Counted from the stretch's first letter, positions 22,873 to 40,879 are shown. The stretch is DNA of 64,000 bases from Sycon ciliatum (GCF_964019385.1 NC_088644.1:38624149-38688148); one strand, 5' to 3'. Numbers and translations are program-made. Notes: a model not told the origin generated them from the sequence alone.

Positions 22873-23242
22873 GTAGACCATGGTTGTAGCTGAGAGTGAG
22901 ACGAGAGGCTGAGTACTGTGCATGTGAGCAGGTGGCTGGCTGCACCGCAGGAGAGATCGGTCGGTAGATCTGCGAATAAGATCAGGAAGGGCACGGCACT
23001 GCACTGGGTCGGCTGTCGGCATGACATTTTGGCTTTGGAGAGCAGAATTCAGCTAGTGAAGAGATGATCGTGATGATGGCGATAACAACGCCTAGCGCCT
23101 GGCCTGTCATTTCTTGGCAGGAAGTGAAAAGAAAGAGGGAGGATTTATGCAGACTTTCAGTGCTAATTGGGACTTGTCATGTAATTGTATAATTGTAAGA
23201 TTGTAAGATTCAAGCATGATGATTGATGAGAGCAGTCGTTAG

Positions 23243-23440
23243 CTATTCGTACTGAAGTATGTGGTACCTTGAAAACCCAAGCAACACTGCCAACACTGCA
23301 ACAGTGGCCAGGCCCAGGAGGAGGGTGAACCCGAGACCTATGGTCAGGGGAAGTGGGCCCAATTCATCAGCACGCTGCTCCGGTTTCCCGCGGTCATGTC
23401 TTCCCCTTGGTTCTGTCTTCCCATTCCGTTCTCTGCTGGA
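23243..23440 (-). CDS. Possible terminal exon with one TM segment
   Basis: A good acceptor (TTCCTTTTGCACAG) precedes an open frame: a basic hydrophilic stretch, then LTIGLGFTLLLGLATVAVLA as a clear membrane helix, and a short tail ending RYHILQYE at a stop. It could be the last exon of a type I or tail-anchored protein encoded upstream on the minus strand (above 23440). No family recognised and no partner exon confirmed. Confidence 0.35.
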   Translation of the reverse strand, partial: SSRERNGKTEPRGRHDRGKPEQRADELGPLPLTIGLGFTLLLGLATVAVLAVLLGFSRYHILQYE

Positions 23441-23941
23441 CTGTGCAAAAGGAACACTCGGAGGATTTCGAGGAGTTCAGAAACCGTTGGGCGCTAGCGC
23501 TGTATCTGCCACCTTGGTTTATCCGGCATGGTGGAGGCCTGACACAAGCGAAACTTCCTAAGCTGATTGTGTTTCTCAACACTGAGTCAACAGAACAGTA
23601 GGATACTAACGTACATTGCACTCTTTCTTATTTTTTTCACATGGACATGAGTCGGACCGCTATAATGAGCCTCAGGTCAGGCATGCATTGCAGGGAGACT
23701 TGCAACAATACATGTACATGTACATGACTGTTTGTACACGTACATGCCAGTGTCATGTAGATCTACACGTCTGTCTGTTTGGTTTCTCATACTCATAATT
23801 ATAATCATAGGAGATTTCCCCACGCTTTGGCCTCTGGGTAATCTTGAAATACAGATCATTAATTCTGAGGACGAAACAGTTCTGTCCGCAGATTGAGGAT
23901 TCTTTCATTATACAATGACTTTAATGTACATTGTATTATTA

Positions 23942-24156
23942 TACAGTACAAGTTCAACCTGTCAAGATGACCACTTTGATAAGGCGACCACCTGCCTCAA
24001 AGGACCGCTACAACTACAATGTAGGACCCAGGGATGCTGCTAGTATTCCAGTCAAATGATATCGGATAAGAAGACCACCTGTACACGGAGACCATTCTTA
24101 TGCATGTAAGGCCCCCCCCCCCCCCCCCCCGGCCCCCGTGGACAGGTTGCGCTGTA
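23942..24156. mobile_element. Tigger/pogo-type MITE
   Basis: Left TACAGTACAAGTTCAACCTG, right inverse GGACAGGTTGCGCTGTA. The interior repeats GACCACCTG and GATAAG words and contains a 19-nt poly-C run. Confidence 0.65.
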
Positions 24157-24159
24157 TAG

Positions 24160-25920
24160 TGATTATGCTATAATTATTATAATTGTAGTGTACGTAGAAG
24201 TAGTGTGGTGTCCGCAGTACCCTTGCTAGCGCACAGGACTGTGTCACGGGAAGCTGCTTTCTTCACTCACGGTCAATGTCATGGCCGGGCCTCCGAAACC
24301 ACCAATCTAACATGGCGTTGTGGTCTCAGTACATACCGTAATGTCGCGTATAAAAGCAGGTGCTTACGGCCGTATCAGCCAATGTCAGTGCTAGGCTTCT
24401 ATTCAAATCAAGTATCTCTATGTACATGTATGTCAATAGTCTCTCTCAATACTAAAACCAGGTTTACATGTATGTGCTGACAGTGTATCTTAAAAATCAG
24501 GCTTGTATTAAAAACAGGCTTTTATACAAGACACTACAGTAGTCATTGAATTGCATATTTGTTTGCCTGAAAAAGAGGCGTTTTACCAATCTGACAGTGA
24601 TACACCACACCCCCGATCATAGACATGGTTTAATACCGCAGGCGCAGGGCAAACGTGTGCCCTGTGCAGGGGCCGAATGACGTAGGGGGCTCAGAATCAG
24701 AGTAAGTAGAACGTCAGTCATTTCCGCCCAGAGTCCGCCACTTCTCGCAATGGTGGAGTTGGAAACCCTGGGTGCCCTCCCCCCCCCCCCCCCCACACAC
24801 ACAGTGTAGTCAGGGCACAAGGGGATGCCGTTTTGAGAAAAGTTTAGGACTACAGCCCACTCTTAGTAGAAAAGGCTGATAGCAAGTCAGGAGCGAAGAA
24901 AAAACGTTGGGCCTTTCACATTATCCGGAATATCAAAATTATTAATCGAAATAACACACTATTGCATAGTAGTACACTAACACGCCTGATTCATGGAGAA
25001 AGCGCGGGATCCATCGGCTAGCCTGCGTAGGATGAGACTCCAGGAATCGTGCTTGCAAAAAAACCCTGTTCAGTGTACCGTGACAGCAACACTCATTGCT
25101 CCGCTTGCTCTCACCTAGCTAGGCTACGGCCAGGTTTCTCAATGATGCCACACGATATGCCTGAGGATGAACTGATAAAACATCTCGATCAAAATCAGGC
25201 AGTGACACCATGTACTTCAAAGTATATCATGTACCACCACACCTTGCATGTACTTCAAAGTATATCATGTACCACCATACCTTGCATGTACTAGTAGCTG
25301 GTAGCTGGGATATATGTAGAATACCATCATGCACATATTGACTAAATCCAAGTACTACTCAGGAAATCAAGGTAAGAAATGGGGAGATTAGGAATGTTGG
25401 TGAAGACCAGCTTCGGTGAGAACGTGGGGCATAGGGGAAGCTGTACCTGTTCAGAGGCTGAGTGACAGTGTGTTGCACACCATGACAAGACCGATATGTG
25501 ATTAGTGGAGGAATACCACCAGGCTCCACTGAATTGCGAATCTCTAGCAAACTATGCCACACTGCCAGGATGTCAGCGTTTCCACTTCCAGTGAAGTACA
25601 TGTAGTACAACTTGCAATAATGCGATGCCTGAAAAGCATAGCCCTTCTTCCATGTTCTCGCGCCTTACTGGGCAAGTCTGCTTCCACTGGAGAACAGCAG
25701 AGCTGCATAACCCAGCAAAAGGGCACTGGACAGCTCTCGCAAGTGGAGCACAGCCTGGGGTACACAAGCAGGCGATTTTCTCCAGCCACAGGAGGTTGTG
25801 ACCTTGTTGAATTGCTGCACAGTTGGCTGGAGAGGAACTGTCAATGAATTTTTGCTGGAGCGCGCGTGGTGATCTCCAGCTCCTATGATAACCAGCAGCC
25901 ATGACAGAGTTGTGTGGCAA
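24160..25920. other. Intergenic stretch, little recognised
   Basis: Contains a poly-C tract near 24780 and a short direct repeat of ATGTACTTCAAAGTATATCA (about 25210 and 25250). A minus-strand open stretch at about 25450-25600 ends in a donor-like CTGAACAG/GTACAG; it might be an exon, but matches nothing I know. Confidence 0.3.
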
Positions 25921-25923
25921 CGG

Positions 25924-31680
<5,757 letters not shown>

Positions 31681-31855
31681 ACTCTACTCTAAAGAGGTAG
31701 CTGGAACGGTCCAAGCCTTGCAAAGGACTGGCTGGGACGATGCTGACAAGATGAAGAGGGGACGGTAGAACACGAAATAATCTAAAATTAATAATTCCAC
31801 ATTCGAAATACTCAATGAGTAATGACGTCAGTATGACGAGTACCTATCACAATAT

Positions 31856-33551
31856 GAGCCGGGCCGTGCGAAAAGGGCCCTAACGATGTTCACTGTACAG
31901 TGCAGTAACACGCACTTGAAAGTTGACAGGTCGATTACGTCATAGTTCACATACACCACAGTATTCGTGCGCTCGCAACGCGAGTATGGTAAGCGCTAGG
32001 CTCTACACTACAGGATAGCACAGTGCGATGGCCCAAGGTCCCAGCTCTACGTGGGTATTTCCCTTTTTCAAATCGGCTAATGTACGGCTGAGATCGAAAA
32101 AATTTGCGTCGCGCTTCGGGGAGCGAGCTGCGCTAGTTTGGAAATTTCTCGAGTGCGATTTTACCATCGCTGTTCTTGTTTTGCTATTCCTCCGCCGAGA
32201 TGAGTATCTATCGACATTTCACTGTTGACGAAGCACTGAGCCTGGTCCTCACCGCCAGTGAGGATCAGTATCTCGCGCCCAGCGCTGAATCTGAATCCAA
32301 TGCCGACACTAGCGCGAGTGATGACGATTCTGACGGAGAAGAAATTCGAGTGTCACGATCAGCTGTTCCACTTTCCGCTGCTGTCGTTGGTGTCTCCACC
32401 AGCCTTCATGGTGACGTTCCAGATGGCTCAGAACCCTGTGACGCGCCAGGATCGCCCAGTGAGGATGACAGTGACGAGCGATCGCTTCAGTACTGGGAAG
32501 GTGATGTGGACACGGACACAGCCGTCCATGAGTTTGTTCTGAACGTTGCTGTTGCTTTTTCGGTTCAAGAAAATCAAGAATCAGCGGGGGAACGCTGCTG
32601 CTGCTGCCCCTATGCAACAGGTTGGTGGTGCTGCTGAGGGACAGGCTGCTGCTGCTGCTGCTGCTCAGGTGCATGTTGCTGATGCTGGTGAGGGACAGGC
32701 TGCTGATGCAGCAGCAGCAGCAGCTGACAATCCAACGAGGTCCTGCGGCTGCACCAAAAACTGCCTCAGCAAGTTCCCATCCAGTGAAGTGGACGATTTC
32801 CAACTTACGATGAGAGGACTAGAAAAAGCAGAAAAGGATATGCTGTTGATGGGAGTACTGTTGTCGGCGGAGTACCCACTCTCTGACGCTCAGCGAGGAA
32901 AGAGAAGACGTGCAGCATTTGATTATTCGTTCCGCGGAGAGGTTGTATGCGCCGGAGCATTCAGGCAAATCTATGACGTGTCGCAGAGAGTATTGAAAAA
33001 TATACTCAACCACCTGTAAAACTGCGGACCTGTGCCAGGCATCAACCATAACACGGGACGGCGGCCGCACAATGCCCTGACGTCTGCCATTCCTCTTGGT
33101 GGCATAAGTGATGACCGGGCAAAGTACCTGTACAAGGAGATCCGTCCGTTTGTTGCTGACCCGTACAAGGCCGACCTCTGCCCACAGCCCGTACCTGCAG
33201 AAGCCGAGATGTCGGATTGACTTACACAGGAATCTGCATGACTCTTGAGGAACAAACAGGGACATAACAAGCTTATGATTCACTGAATGTCATGTTTTTT
33301 TTTTAATTTAGCTGAGTTATTCTTGCCATTACGAACCGCTGTCAAATAATCTAGTTTCCATTAATTTATCAGCCGTTTACTCGAAAATACCTTGAAACGC
33401 AGGTTACAAAAATCACTATAAATCTGGTTTGGATTGACATTTTTTGGAACGGTTTTTTGCACAGCAATCCTGACAGCTTCAGCTATAATATTGGACACTA
33501 AACTCATTTTGACAAAAATCATCATTAGGGCCCTTTTCGCGTGGCCAGGCT
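31856..33551 (+). mobile_element. DNA-transposon-like TIR element with unclassified transposase fragment
   Basis: The ends share about 35 bp of inverted repeat: GAGCCGGGCCGTGCGAAAAG at the left and, reverse-complemented, GAGCCTGGCCACGCGAAAAG at the right, each running on through GGGCCCTAA. A possible ATAT duplication flanks them. Inside, 32206-32600 encodes an acidic N-terminus (RHFTVDEALSLVL). The frame from 32546 carries a low-complexity Ala/Gln stretch, then CGCTKNCLSKFP, EKDMLLMGVLLS and GEVVCAGAFRQIYDVSQRVL. After one in-frame TAA at 33017-33019 the same frame continues with NTGRRPHNAL to 33219. No full catalytic domain follows, so it appears internally deleted and non-autonomous. I do not recognise the superfamily. 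Confidence 0.75.
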
Positions 33552-34770
33552 CATATGCATATATGATAGGAGTAGGAGGCAGGACATAGACAGTTACGTC
33601 ATGTATTTCACCAAGACTTAGTAACTACAGTAATACTATTACCAAGAGTATAATTATACTCTTGCTATTACCAAGAGTACATAAACCTTTATGATTGTAC
33701 TCTTGCACTGATTACTAGTATACTACTGTACATGTATAGTCAATAGTTCATAACTCTTGGTATAATGTTTTTGGATACTATAGTGTTAAAATGCCAATGG
33801 AAAAACAGATATGGGCTCTTCTCTAGCTCTGACCAGGGAGTTGTAAAATACCGGTATTTACGACTCCCTGTTGCGAACAAATTGTTTTACAGTATGATGT
33901 ATCCGACACGGTGCTGCATCGTAACATGATGTCAGTAGTATCTTTGCGATGAATGTGTGCACGTGCTTGTACATGAAGTTGCGGCGAGTATTTCGCCGAT
34001 CTAAATCCCACCAGCAAATCATGTGTGTACAGTGCAGATAATAAGATAAGGCCGGTGAGCTCGTCTCCTGAGGCTGACACAGCGAAAAAAGGTACGGTTC
34101 CGAGCCATGAAATAAGCGTGCATCCACGGCCATTTCCAACACTCAGTACTACATGTAGTACCAAGTCGCAGGCCAGAGAACAAACGGGGACGCCAGTCGA
34201 TACCTACAAGAACAATTGTAGCTAAGACACCATAAGCCTCAAGCCAGTGGATGAGCAAACTGCGCCATGACTACAGCGACCACTATAGAATAAGAAAACA
34301 CGCTGGAAAAGGAAAATATCCACAAAGAGAGCCTATGGATCAGCGCTGAGAAAGGAATGAGTAAGATGAAGATAGTGCAATTTGGAAATGGACGGCTAAG
34401 GCAATTCAACAAATACATCGAGACAGGCAAGCATGCATAGACGCCAGTGTTCTACTAAACAACCACTAATAGCATGATTTATATGAGAGAGTGCAATGAA
34501 GACTTGACCACCGAAAAAAGCAAACACATCTACTATACGCTGATCATGCAATATGCATTATAAGTTTCAACATCAAATATATATATGGGGGGAGGTCTCA
34601 CACTGTCTTCAGTTTGATGAAAGTCAGCTTTGGCTGGGAAGTAGTCTGTTTCTCACATTCTGTGTTGTCATGATTGGTTGCCAAACAACCACGCACCCTA
34701 TCTAATACGCGACGATTTGCGTGAGTCATTTCAAATACGGGGCTCTGGATTCGCCCCAAAGGAGAACACG
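33552..34770. other. Intergenic; palindrome only
   Basis: Contains short CAAGAGTA/TACTCTTG inverted words near 33640-33710 and the 37-bp palindrome at 33834. No gene seen; the LAP2-like 3' UTR should lie at its right end. Confidence 0.4.
33834..33870. repeat. 37-bp palindrome, copy 1
   Basis: CAGGGAGTTGTAAAATACC is followed by its near-perfect inverse ending GACTCCCTG. A matching copy is at 36669-36705. Confidence 0.85.
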
Positions 34771-34771
34771 T

Positions 34772-36412
34772 CTAGCGCTTCTTTGGCACGCTTGGCAGAG
34801 GCATGTTGATACCGTAGCGCAAAGCAAACACTACTGAGATTGCCATAGCTATCAAAATCACTAGCATGATGATTGCCTGTCGTCGGGAAGAGCCGCCAAG
34901 AATGTCGCATGATGATGTCGTTGCTACAGGTTTCGCTTCGGGCTCCACAGAGGAATCGCGCTGTGTTATAGCACGGCGACTACGAGGTAGAGGGGCGGGC
35001 GAGGCTCCGTCAGGAACAATGTCTGCCATGCGTGGTCCTGGATTATTCAGTTGGAGCTTTTCAATTTCAGAGCGGCGCCGAGTGAGCGAACTGCTGCGGG
35101 ATCTCCTGCTTGGAGATTTGCTAGCCCCACTGTCTGTCTCTGATGTGCCTTCATCATCAGATAGGAGAAGTGGCTTGGACTTCACCTTCTTAGCTGGGGT
35201 GCCAGGAGCTGAAGCGTTCTTCTGTGGTGTGCCTGAAGCGTCAGCATTGATGCTGTCCCTCAAGATACGTCTATACAAGTCACGGGTTGAAGCCGTGATT
35301 GGTCCTGGTGTGTGACCACGTCTGGTGAGCTCCTGGCGCAGTGCATCGTCATCAAGATCACTGGCAGAGTCGCTGTTCTTTTGCGGTGTCGAGGGGGTTG
35401 GGCGACGGACAAGGGACCGCCTGCCCTTGGGTGATGCAAGTTGGGCCTACACGCAACAGAGAAGAAGCCAAGATAACAGCATTGTTGTGTGTAGAGTTTG
35501 TGCATGAGCTTGATTTCCACCCAATGCTCTATAAACCACACTGACGTACATAGTGACAAGAGTAAACACTGATCGCAGTGCTCCACCTGACATGATATTT
35601 TTTCATGTACTGTAACTAGTACTGGCTGTGTTCAGCGGTGGATGTAATTGACTGGACCGTACACAACCAAAGACAGTAGATGTGTACTCATGCATTGAGA
35701 AATGAGCGATCTACCGTCAGGAATGCTGAGTAATAACATCTGTCAGTCCCAAGCACTCAACAGCAAATGAAGAGTAGCTTTACGAGGAGCACAGAAATAC
35801 ACGAACAGACGCCTAGACTGTACTGAGCGAATATTTATTGTACAAGACGTGAAACAAACTTTTCCATATGTGAAAGGTTCACAATCAGGCATCAGTTGTA
35901 CGACCCACGCATACAACATGCCAGTGATTTTCAAAAAAATGTCGACCAAGTCAGACTGAACGGGAAGCAAACACTAACTATTACTTTGCAAGTGGGGTTT
36001 GATACTCAAAGAGGCAATAGGAAGGGCACGAGAAAAACACATTGGATGAAGGATAATAATTCTCCCAAGATCGGTCATACTCACAACAGTTCACACATAC
36101 CAACACGTACAAGGACAGGTATACGGGTAGGGAAACCGGCGAAACCGCTCCCTGTACGTGCGAGCTTCCGAAGTACTAAATTTCTACCCAAGCACTCTCA
36201 TGGTTCGCTACAAAGTCAACCCACCACAGCACCTGCTACAAGCTTACCGTTGATGGCTTATCTTCATCATCAGAGAAGGCTGTTGGTGGGGCTGACCTCC
36301 TTCTTGAGTTCGTATAGAGGTCAACGTAGTACTTCTTCAGCCTTCCATCCTCGAATGGCACCTTTTGCTTCTTGAGCTCATCCTTCAGCTGAGCAACTGT
36401 CAACGTCGCCAT
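34772..36412 (-). CDS. TMPO-like: LAP2/thymopoietin-like inner nuclear membrane protein
   Basis: LEM proteins bind BAF and tether chromatin to the nuclear envelope; LAP2 also has an N-terminal LEM-like DNA-binding fold. Two exons, 36248-36412 and 34772-35446, join in phase 0 across a GT-AG intron to give 279 residues. Residues 1-45 (TVAQLKDELKKQKVPF, RLKKYYVDLY) resemble the LEM-like domain of LAP2, followed by SDDEDKPST, like the SSDEE stretch there. Residues 86-120 form a LEM domain (LDDDALRQEL, TPGPITASTRDLYRRIL). A Ser/Arg-rich middle leads to a C-terminal helix (IIMLVILIAMAISVVF, about 246-263) and a short lumenal tail ending PKKR. I start at 36412; an in-frame Met at 36421 is 3 codons upstream. 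An emerin/LEM2 relative is the alternative, but two tandem LEM-type folds favour LAP2. Confidence 0.85.
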
Positions 36413-36668
36413 TCTCAACAAATTATGCCACCGATAGCTTTCAGGGAACTAGAATGTGAACCAAGATTGGAAAGAGAGAAAAGGAGAGTCTGACATGCCG
36501 TGGGGAACAACAAGACACGGATTTCGTATGTGAAGGCGCTGCATGCAGTGCATGCAGCGGATCTTCGACTTCGAGGTTCGCGCGGTCTGCGACTCTCACG
36601 CAACACGTGAGCTGAGTGGATAGATTTCAAAACATAGAAGTGGCGGTTGATCAGAGTATAGTGAGAGT

Positions 36669-36705
36669 CAGGGAGTCGTAAAATACCGTTATTTACGACT
36701 CCCTG
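36669..36705. repeat. 37-bp palindrome, copy 2
   Basis: CAGGGAGTCGTAAAATACC plus its near-perfect inverse, same length as the copy at 33834. Half-copies of the arm occur near 14765 and 19457. Confidence 0.85.
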
Positions 36706-36790
36706 GTCCGCACTAGTATAGTCCGTGCGCCAGACCCTGTTTTGGCCCGATTTTTATTTTCTGCGCGGGAACCATACATGCAGACGTTAT

Positions 36791-37095
36791 GCAGGGAAAG
36801 ATGACGACGCCGGTCAGTAAATTGTTGGCCGATTTGTTCCCTACCTCGAGGCCAGTCGGTGAAATGAGGGCTTCCTTCTTCAAGAAATATGTTGCCAGTC
36901 GTTAGTCGGATGCCACTCGTCTTCTAAACATCGTACTTGATGCAACCAGCGCAGTTGGATGGACGGGAGGCGAGGAATTTATCGTTTTCGATTTTCACCC
37001 TATTCTGGGTTGCCATTACATTGCAGCTGGCAGCACCACGAGGGAATTTTTTGCACAAGGGAGACTAGGTGAATTCAACTCCTCAGAGATATCGC
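36791..37095 (+). other. Unrecognised open stretch divergent from the LAP2-like gene
   Basis: A Met at 36791 starts a 38-codon frame (MQGKMTTPVSKLLADLF) ending in TAG. After the stop the same frame runs on for about 60 codons (NIVLDATSAVGWTGGEEF) to another stop. It lies about 370 bp from the LAP2-like start in the opposite direction, where a divergent gene is plausible. No family match; it could be chance or a decayed gene. Confidence 0.2.
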
Positions 37096-37109
37096 CATGA
37101 CAGGGTAAG

Positions 37110-37622
37110 GTTATTTTAGCCCTGAAATTGTGTACAAACCAACGGCACGAAATTATGGAAATATTTATTTTTTCGCGATAATTGCATGTTGGTTGAAAAA
37201 TGTAGCCATCTTTGTATTGTGGAATCCTGGCGGTGTATTTCGTAACTATACTGCATGACAATATTATTTATGAGAAATGGCAGCGATTGCAGCGATTGTG
37301 AACAATGTACAATCAACAGCATTGGCAAAATTGATGCAGAGCTGTATGGTACTTTAGTACAATTTGCCTGTATATTGGTATTTTACACACAATGCATGAA
37401 ACAGAAGAGCAAAATTATTATTGACTTATCAATTTATAGTTAGGACATGAATATGAAACCCATGACCAATGCCAATGACCCAGGGTCTGTGCACCTGCAT
37501 TCAAATAATCCCCTGTGGCATAATCATGTACTCTGTGCACACATACTTGGGGGGGGCGATACTTGCTGCTTTACACGGTGGAAATTGTGGTGCTATGCTG
37601 CTTGGTATGTGTGTGTGTGTGT

Positions 37623-37684
<62 letters not shown>

Positions 37685-40540
37685 CTGTGTGTGCACACTT
37701 CACTTTCCGGCTGTGTATTGATGCCTATGTAGATATCACCATGATCAACAGGGTCAAACGCTTCCAGCGGACAACAGTGGATCACCTCATTTCTCCCACT
37801 GGAGTGGTCCTAGCTTGAAGTGATGTATGACTATCAATTCTATTGACTAGCCTTGAGGCATGTACCAAACGTCAGCATGTCTGTGATATCAATACATCAC
37901 ACTTACATTTGAAAGCTATATGCTGGAAGGCAGTCAAGTGGGCTTTTCGTCAAACACAACCCTACCAATGAAATGAAGGCAACGGGCAGAGACCACTAAT
38001 GGTAGGGCCATACAAGGTGGCTGTGCCAGTGGGGAAGACCCAGCTCAACAAGGTGTTATTGCAAGTTTGATCGGAACAGCACCCTGGTCCAAATCCTCAA
38101 TATCAGTGAATCTTACTGGTCCATGTGGCTGCTGCCTTGACTCGTGATGCCTACGATTGGATGCAAGCTGCACGAAGTATGTTGCAAAGAAGAGTACAAT
38201 GGATCTTGAACTTAGCACGAGAGGCGTGCACTTCGTTGATAACAGCAGAACCTTTGCATGACTATCATAACACTCTCTTTATTGCAATATTTAGCCAATG
38301 CTCCATTTGTTGTAGCAGCTACCACACAACTACAAGTATGCATTCATTACCTGGCTGGCTTGTATAAACTTGTGAATGCAATCACGTGATGCTTTGTGCA
38401 CATATGCTCCCATACTTTAGCGGATGTGCGCGTGTGTGTGTGTGCATGTTTATGGGTGTGTATGTTCGTGCACGTACGTACGTGTACATGTCTGTGCGTT
38501 TACATGTACATGCAGACGTGTGTGGGTTTGTTGAAAAAAGGGCATGAACACGTGTCAATTCACATGTGCATGTATGTACGGGTGTATGGTTAACGTATTC
38601 TTTGCTCCATGCGTCCGCTGTGAATGAAGGTACGAGACTTTATGTGTCATAGCTTGTGGCGGTTGTTCTGTAAATAGTAGCACCGTATCCTGGCCATCCG
38701 CAGATGCCATTTTTTAACTTCAATTCTGCATTGGCTCAGGTGCTGTGTTTGTAGTGTCATACTCTCTGCATTTAAAATTATTTATATTTCTTTCCCACCT
38801 CAGTACTGTATTTGGCTTGATATTGTTGCTGTTGTACATACAAGTATAGGCACATGCATTGATCTGCGAGGGTTTGTGTTTGGAGCTCCAGCAACCTGTT
38901 GGGGTTCGTGTTGTTTGTAAATTCGTGGTCTACGGATATAATGGTCTGGCTGGTACATCGCAGAATACTAGGACCCCTTGAACGATTCTGTCGGTCGTTC
39001 ATAAGTCCACCAATTGAAGACATGTGTGTGTCAAAATGTGTCAAAAATACAGTGTTGACAAAACGGTTGGTATCACCGCTGTCGGATATTTTGCACAAGC
39101 CAAAATTGGAGGATACACTGTTGGCTAATATCTCTTTCTAATTAACTAAGCAGGAAATAGCGAAACCCTTGTACAAACCAACGGCACGAAATTATAGCAT
39201 GTTCAACCAAAATATCGGCGACATAACGAAAACGCAAGCGACGAGCGAGAACTCAACTTCTCGTTATTTGTTATCGCCACGGACAAAACTTAGGGCAGAG
39301 AACAACTATTAGGTTGGATTTCGACAACGATCTGAGACGAAGAACTCACGGGAGACGTAAACCAAAGGACGACGAAGGTGACGCCATTGAGTATTCGTCT
39401 TGCGATATCTTGAGAAAACTGCGAAATCTGGCAAATCTGGAAAATAAAAGTGCAACTTTTAGACGACTTTTTCTGAACTGGCGCACGGACTTGCACGCGC
39501 ACGCGTTCTCGATCTCCTGTCGTCCTGATCGACGTTTTACCGCTCATATCAGATGGCATCGCTAGTAGTAGTACTACTACTGTACTAGTACTGAGTAGCT
39601 ACTTGCGTGCGCACCCTGCCCGTAGCCGTAGTACCCGGTACGAGTCGCGCTCGGAGTCGTACCCCGGCCCGTACCCCACACTGCACTGGCACAACACTAC
39701 GCACTTGCATGCTACATGCGCTAGCGCATAGCGTATCGCTAGCGATAGCATGCAGCACATTTTTATTTCATTTCCATCAAATCAAAAAATGGCGGGAGAG
39801 ATCCACGCGACATGCACCGTACCATGTTCATGCATGACTTTTGAGTTTTACCAGCGCAGTGACGCCACGGCCACGTGTGTGATGAGGGACCGGATCCGCG
39901 AACCGTGCAGACGCACATGTCATCTCAAATAAAATTTTGATTCTGTTTTTGTAATTGTTTACTAGCAAGAGTACGTACTCTTGGTAGTAGAGATATATGA
40001 TCTCTCATTCAACAGAGGTAGGCTAGACTAGAGACATAATAGAAGCTGCTTACAAACGCAGCAAGGAAATCAAGTCGCTAAGGTTAGCTTTTGGGCGATA
40101 AATGTTGAGGCTTACCAAAGCCATGCAAGTCACAAGGTCAAGTAAGTACATTGCATTTTGCAACTGGCGCTTTGGCGTTCCTTTTTTTTATACCGGTATT
40201 TTTTATCTATCATTACCTTTACCAGCTTCACTGTATGGAGACCATATCAGTAGGTCTACGTGTTTACATAATAATAATAATAATAATACAGATCGCATGT
40301 CTCCCAAATAATGGGTTCCACGCATCTGTCAACTGCTTCATCCTGGAAGAATAGCGTACAAAAACAATATGCAAGTTCTAGTACATGACAAGTAACTTAC
40401 ATGCCATTTTTTTTATACCGATGTACATTAAATTTTGTTCATAAAGGTCCTTTAATTAAAGGCTTTGAGCTATCACCTCAAAATACCTCTTAGTTGAGTG
40501 ATGAAAGCAAAGAAAAGACAGTATGCTATCAGGGTACAAT
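37110..40540. other. Gene-poor stretch
   Basis: Holds a (GT)n repeat (37607-37680), GT/CATG-rich sequence at 38410-38590, and a direct repeat of GTACAAACCAACGGCACGAA followed by ATTAT (37130 and 39171). An unrecognised plus frame (39314-39565) begins MDFDNDLRRRTHGRRK. No exon assigned. The first exon and promoter of PARN should lie here or in 41282-42122. Confidence 0.35.
37607..37692. repeat. (GT)n microsatellite
   Basis: GT repeat with CT and GC interruptions. Confidence 0.95.
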
Positions 40541-40545
40541 AACTA

Positions 40546-40868
40546 CCGTAGTGATGCGCATTTAAGCACATGTGCCTATACCCGGGCATAAGCGCACCCT
40601 CACAATTTAGCGTATGGGCTTATAATAAGTGAACCTATATTCAATTCCATCCCGCGACACACGGAGTCACGGACACCACAAAAACACCATGTTCACATAG
40701 TTTAATGTGCGGCGCGGTATCACACTATTTGCACCATTATACAATGTACCAATACACTAGCAACTCAAGCGCATGCGTCTATGTGTGAGACAAAACGACC
40801 CACAAAAAATAGCGAATAACGCAAAAACTCACTCATAAGCGCATGGGCCTTTATGTGCATCACTACGG
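40546..40868. mobile_element. MITE with CCGTAGTGATGC TIRs
   Basis: Left CCGTAGTGATGCGCATTTAA; right inverse ATGTGCATCACTACGG. The interior repeats AAGCGCA and CATAAGCGCA words. About 323 bp, non-coding. Confidence 0.75.
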
Positions 40869-40879
40869 CAATTTATTTA

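Noticed and set aside
22711-23022. N-terminal 100 residues of the long minus frame over the LINE
   Set aside because: They translate the target duplication and host MITE, not LINE sequence.
32309-33283. Minus-strand frames over the TIR element
   Set aside because: Composition mirrors the plus-strand low-complexity and transposase-like coding.
34866-35315. Plus-strand frame of 149 codons
   Set aside because: Antisense to the LAP2-like second exon.
38410-38590. Small CATG/ACGT-rich array as a CRISPR-like or regulatory array
   Set aside because: No regular unit or spacer structure; simple alternating sequence.
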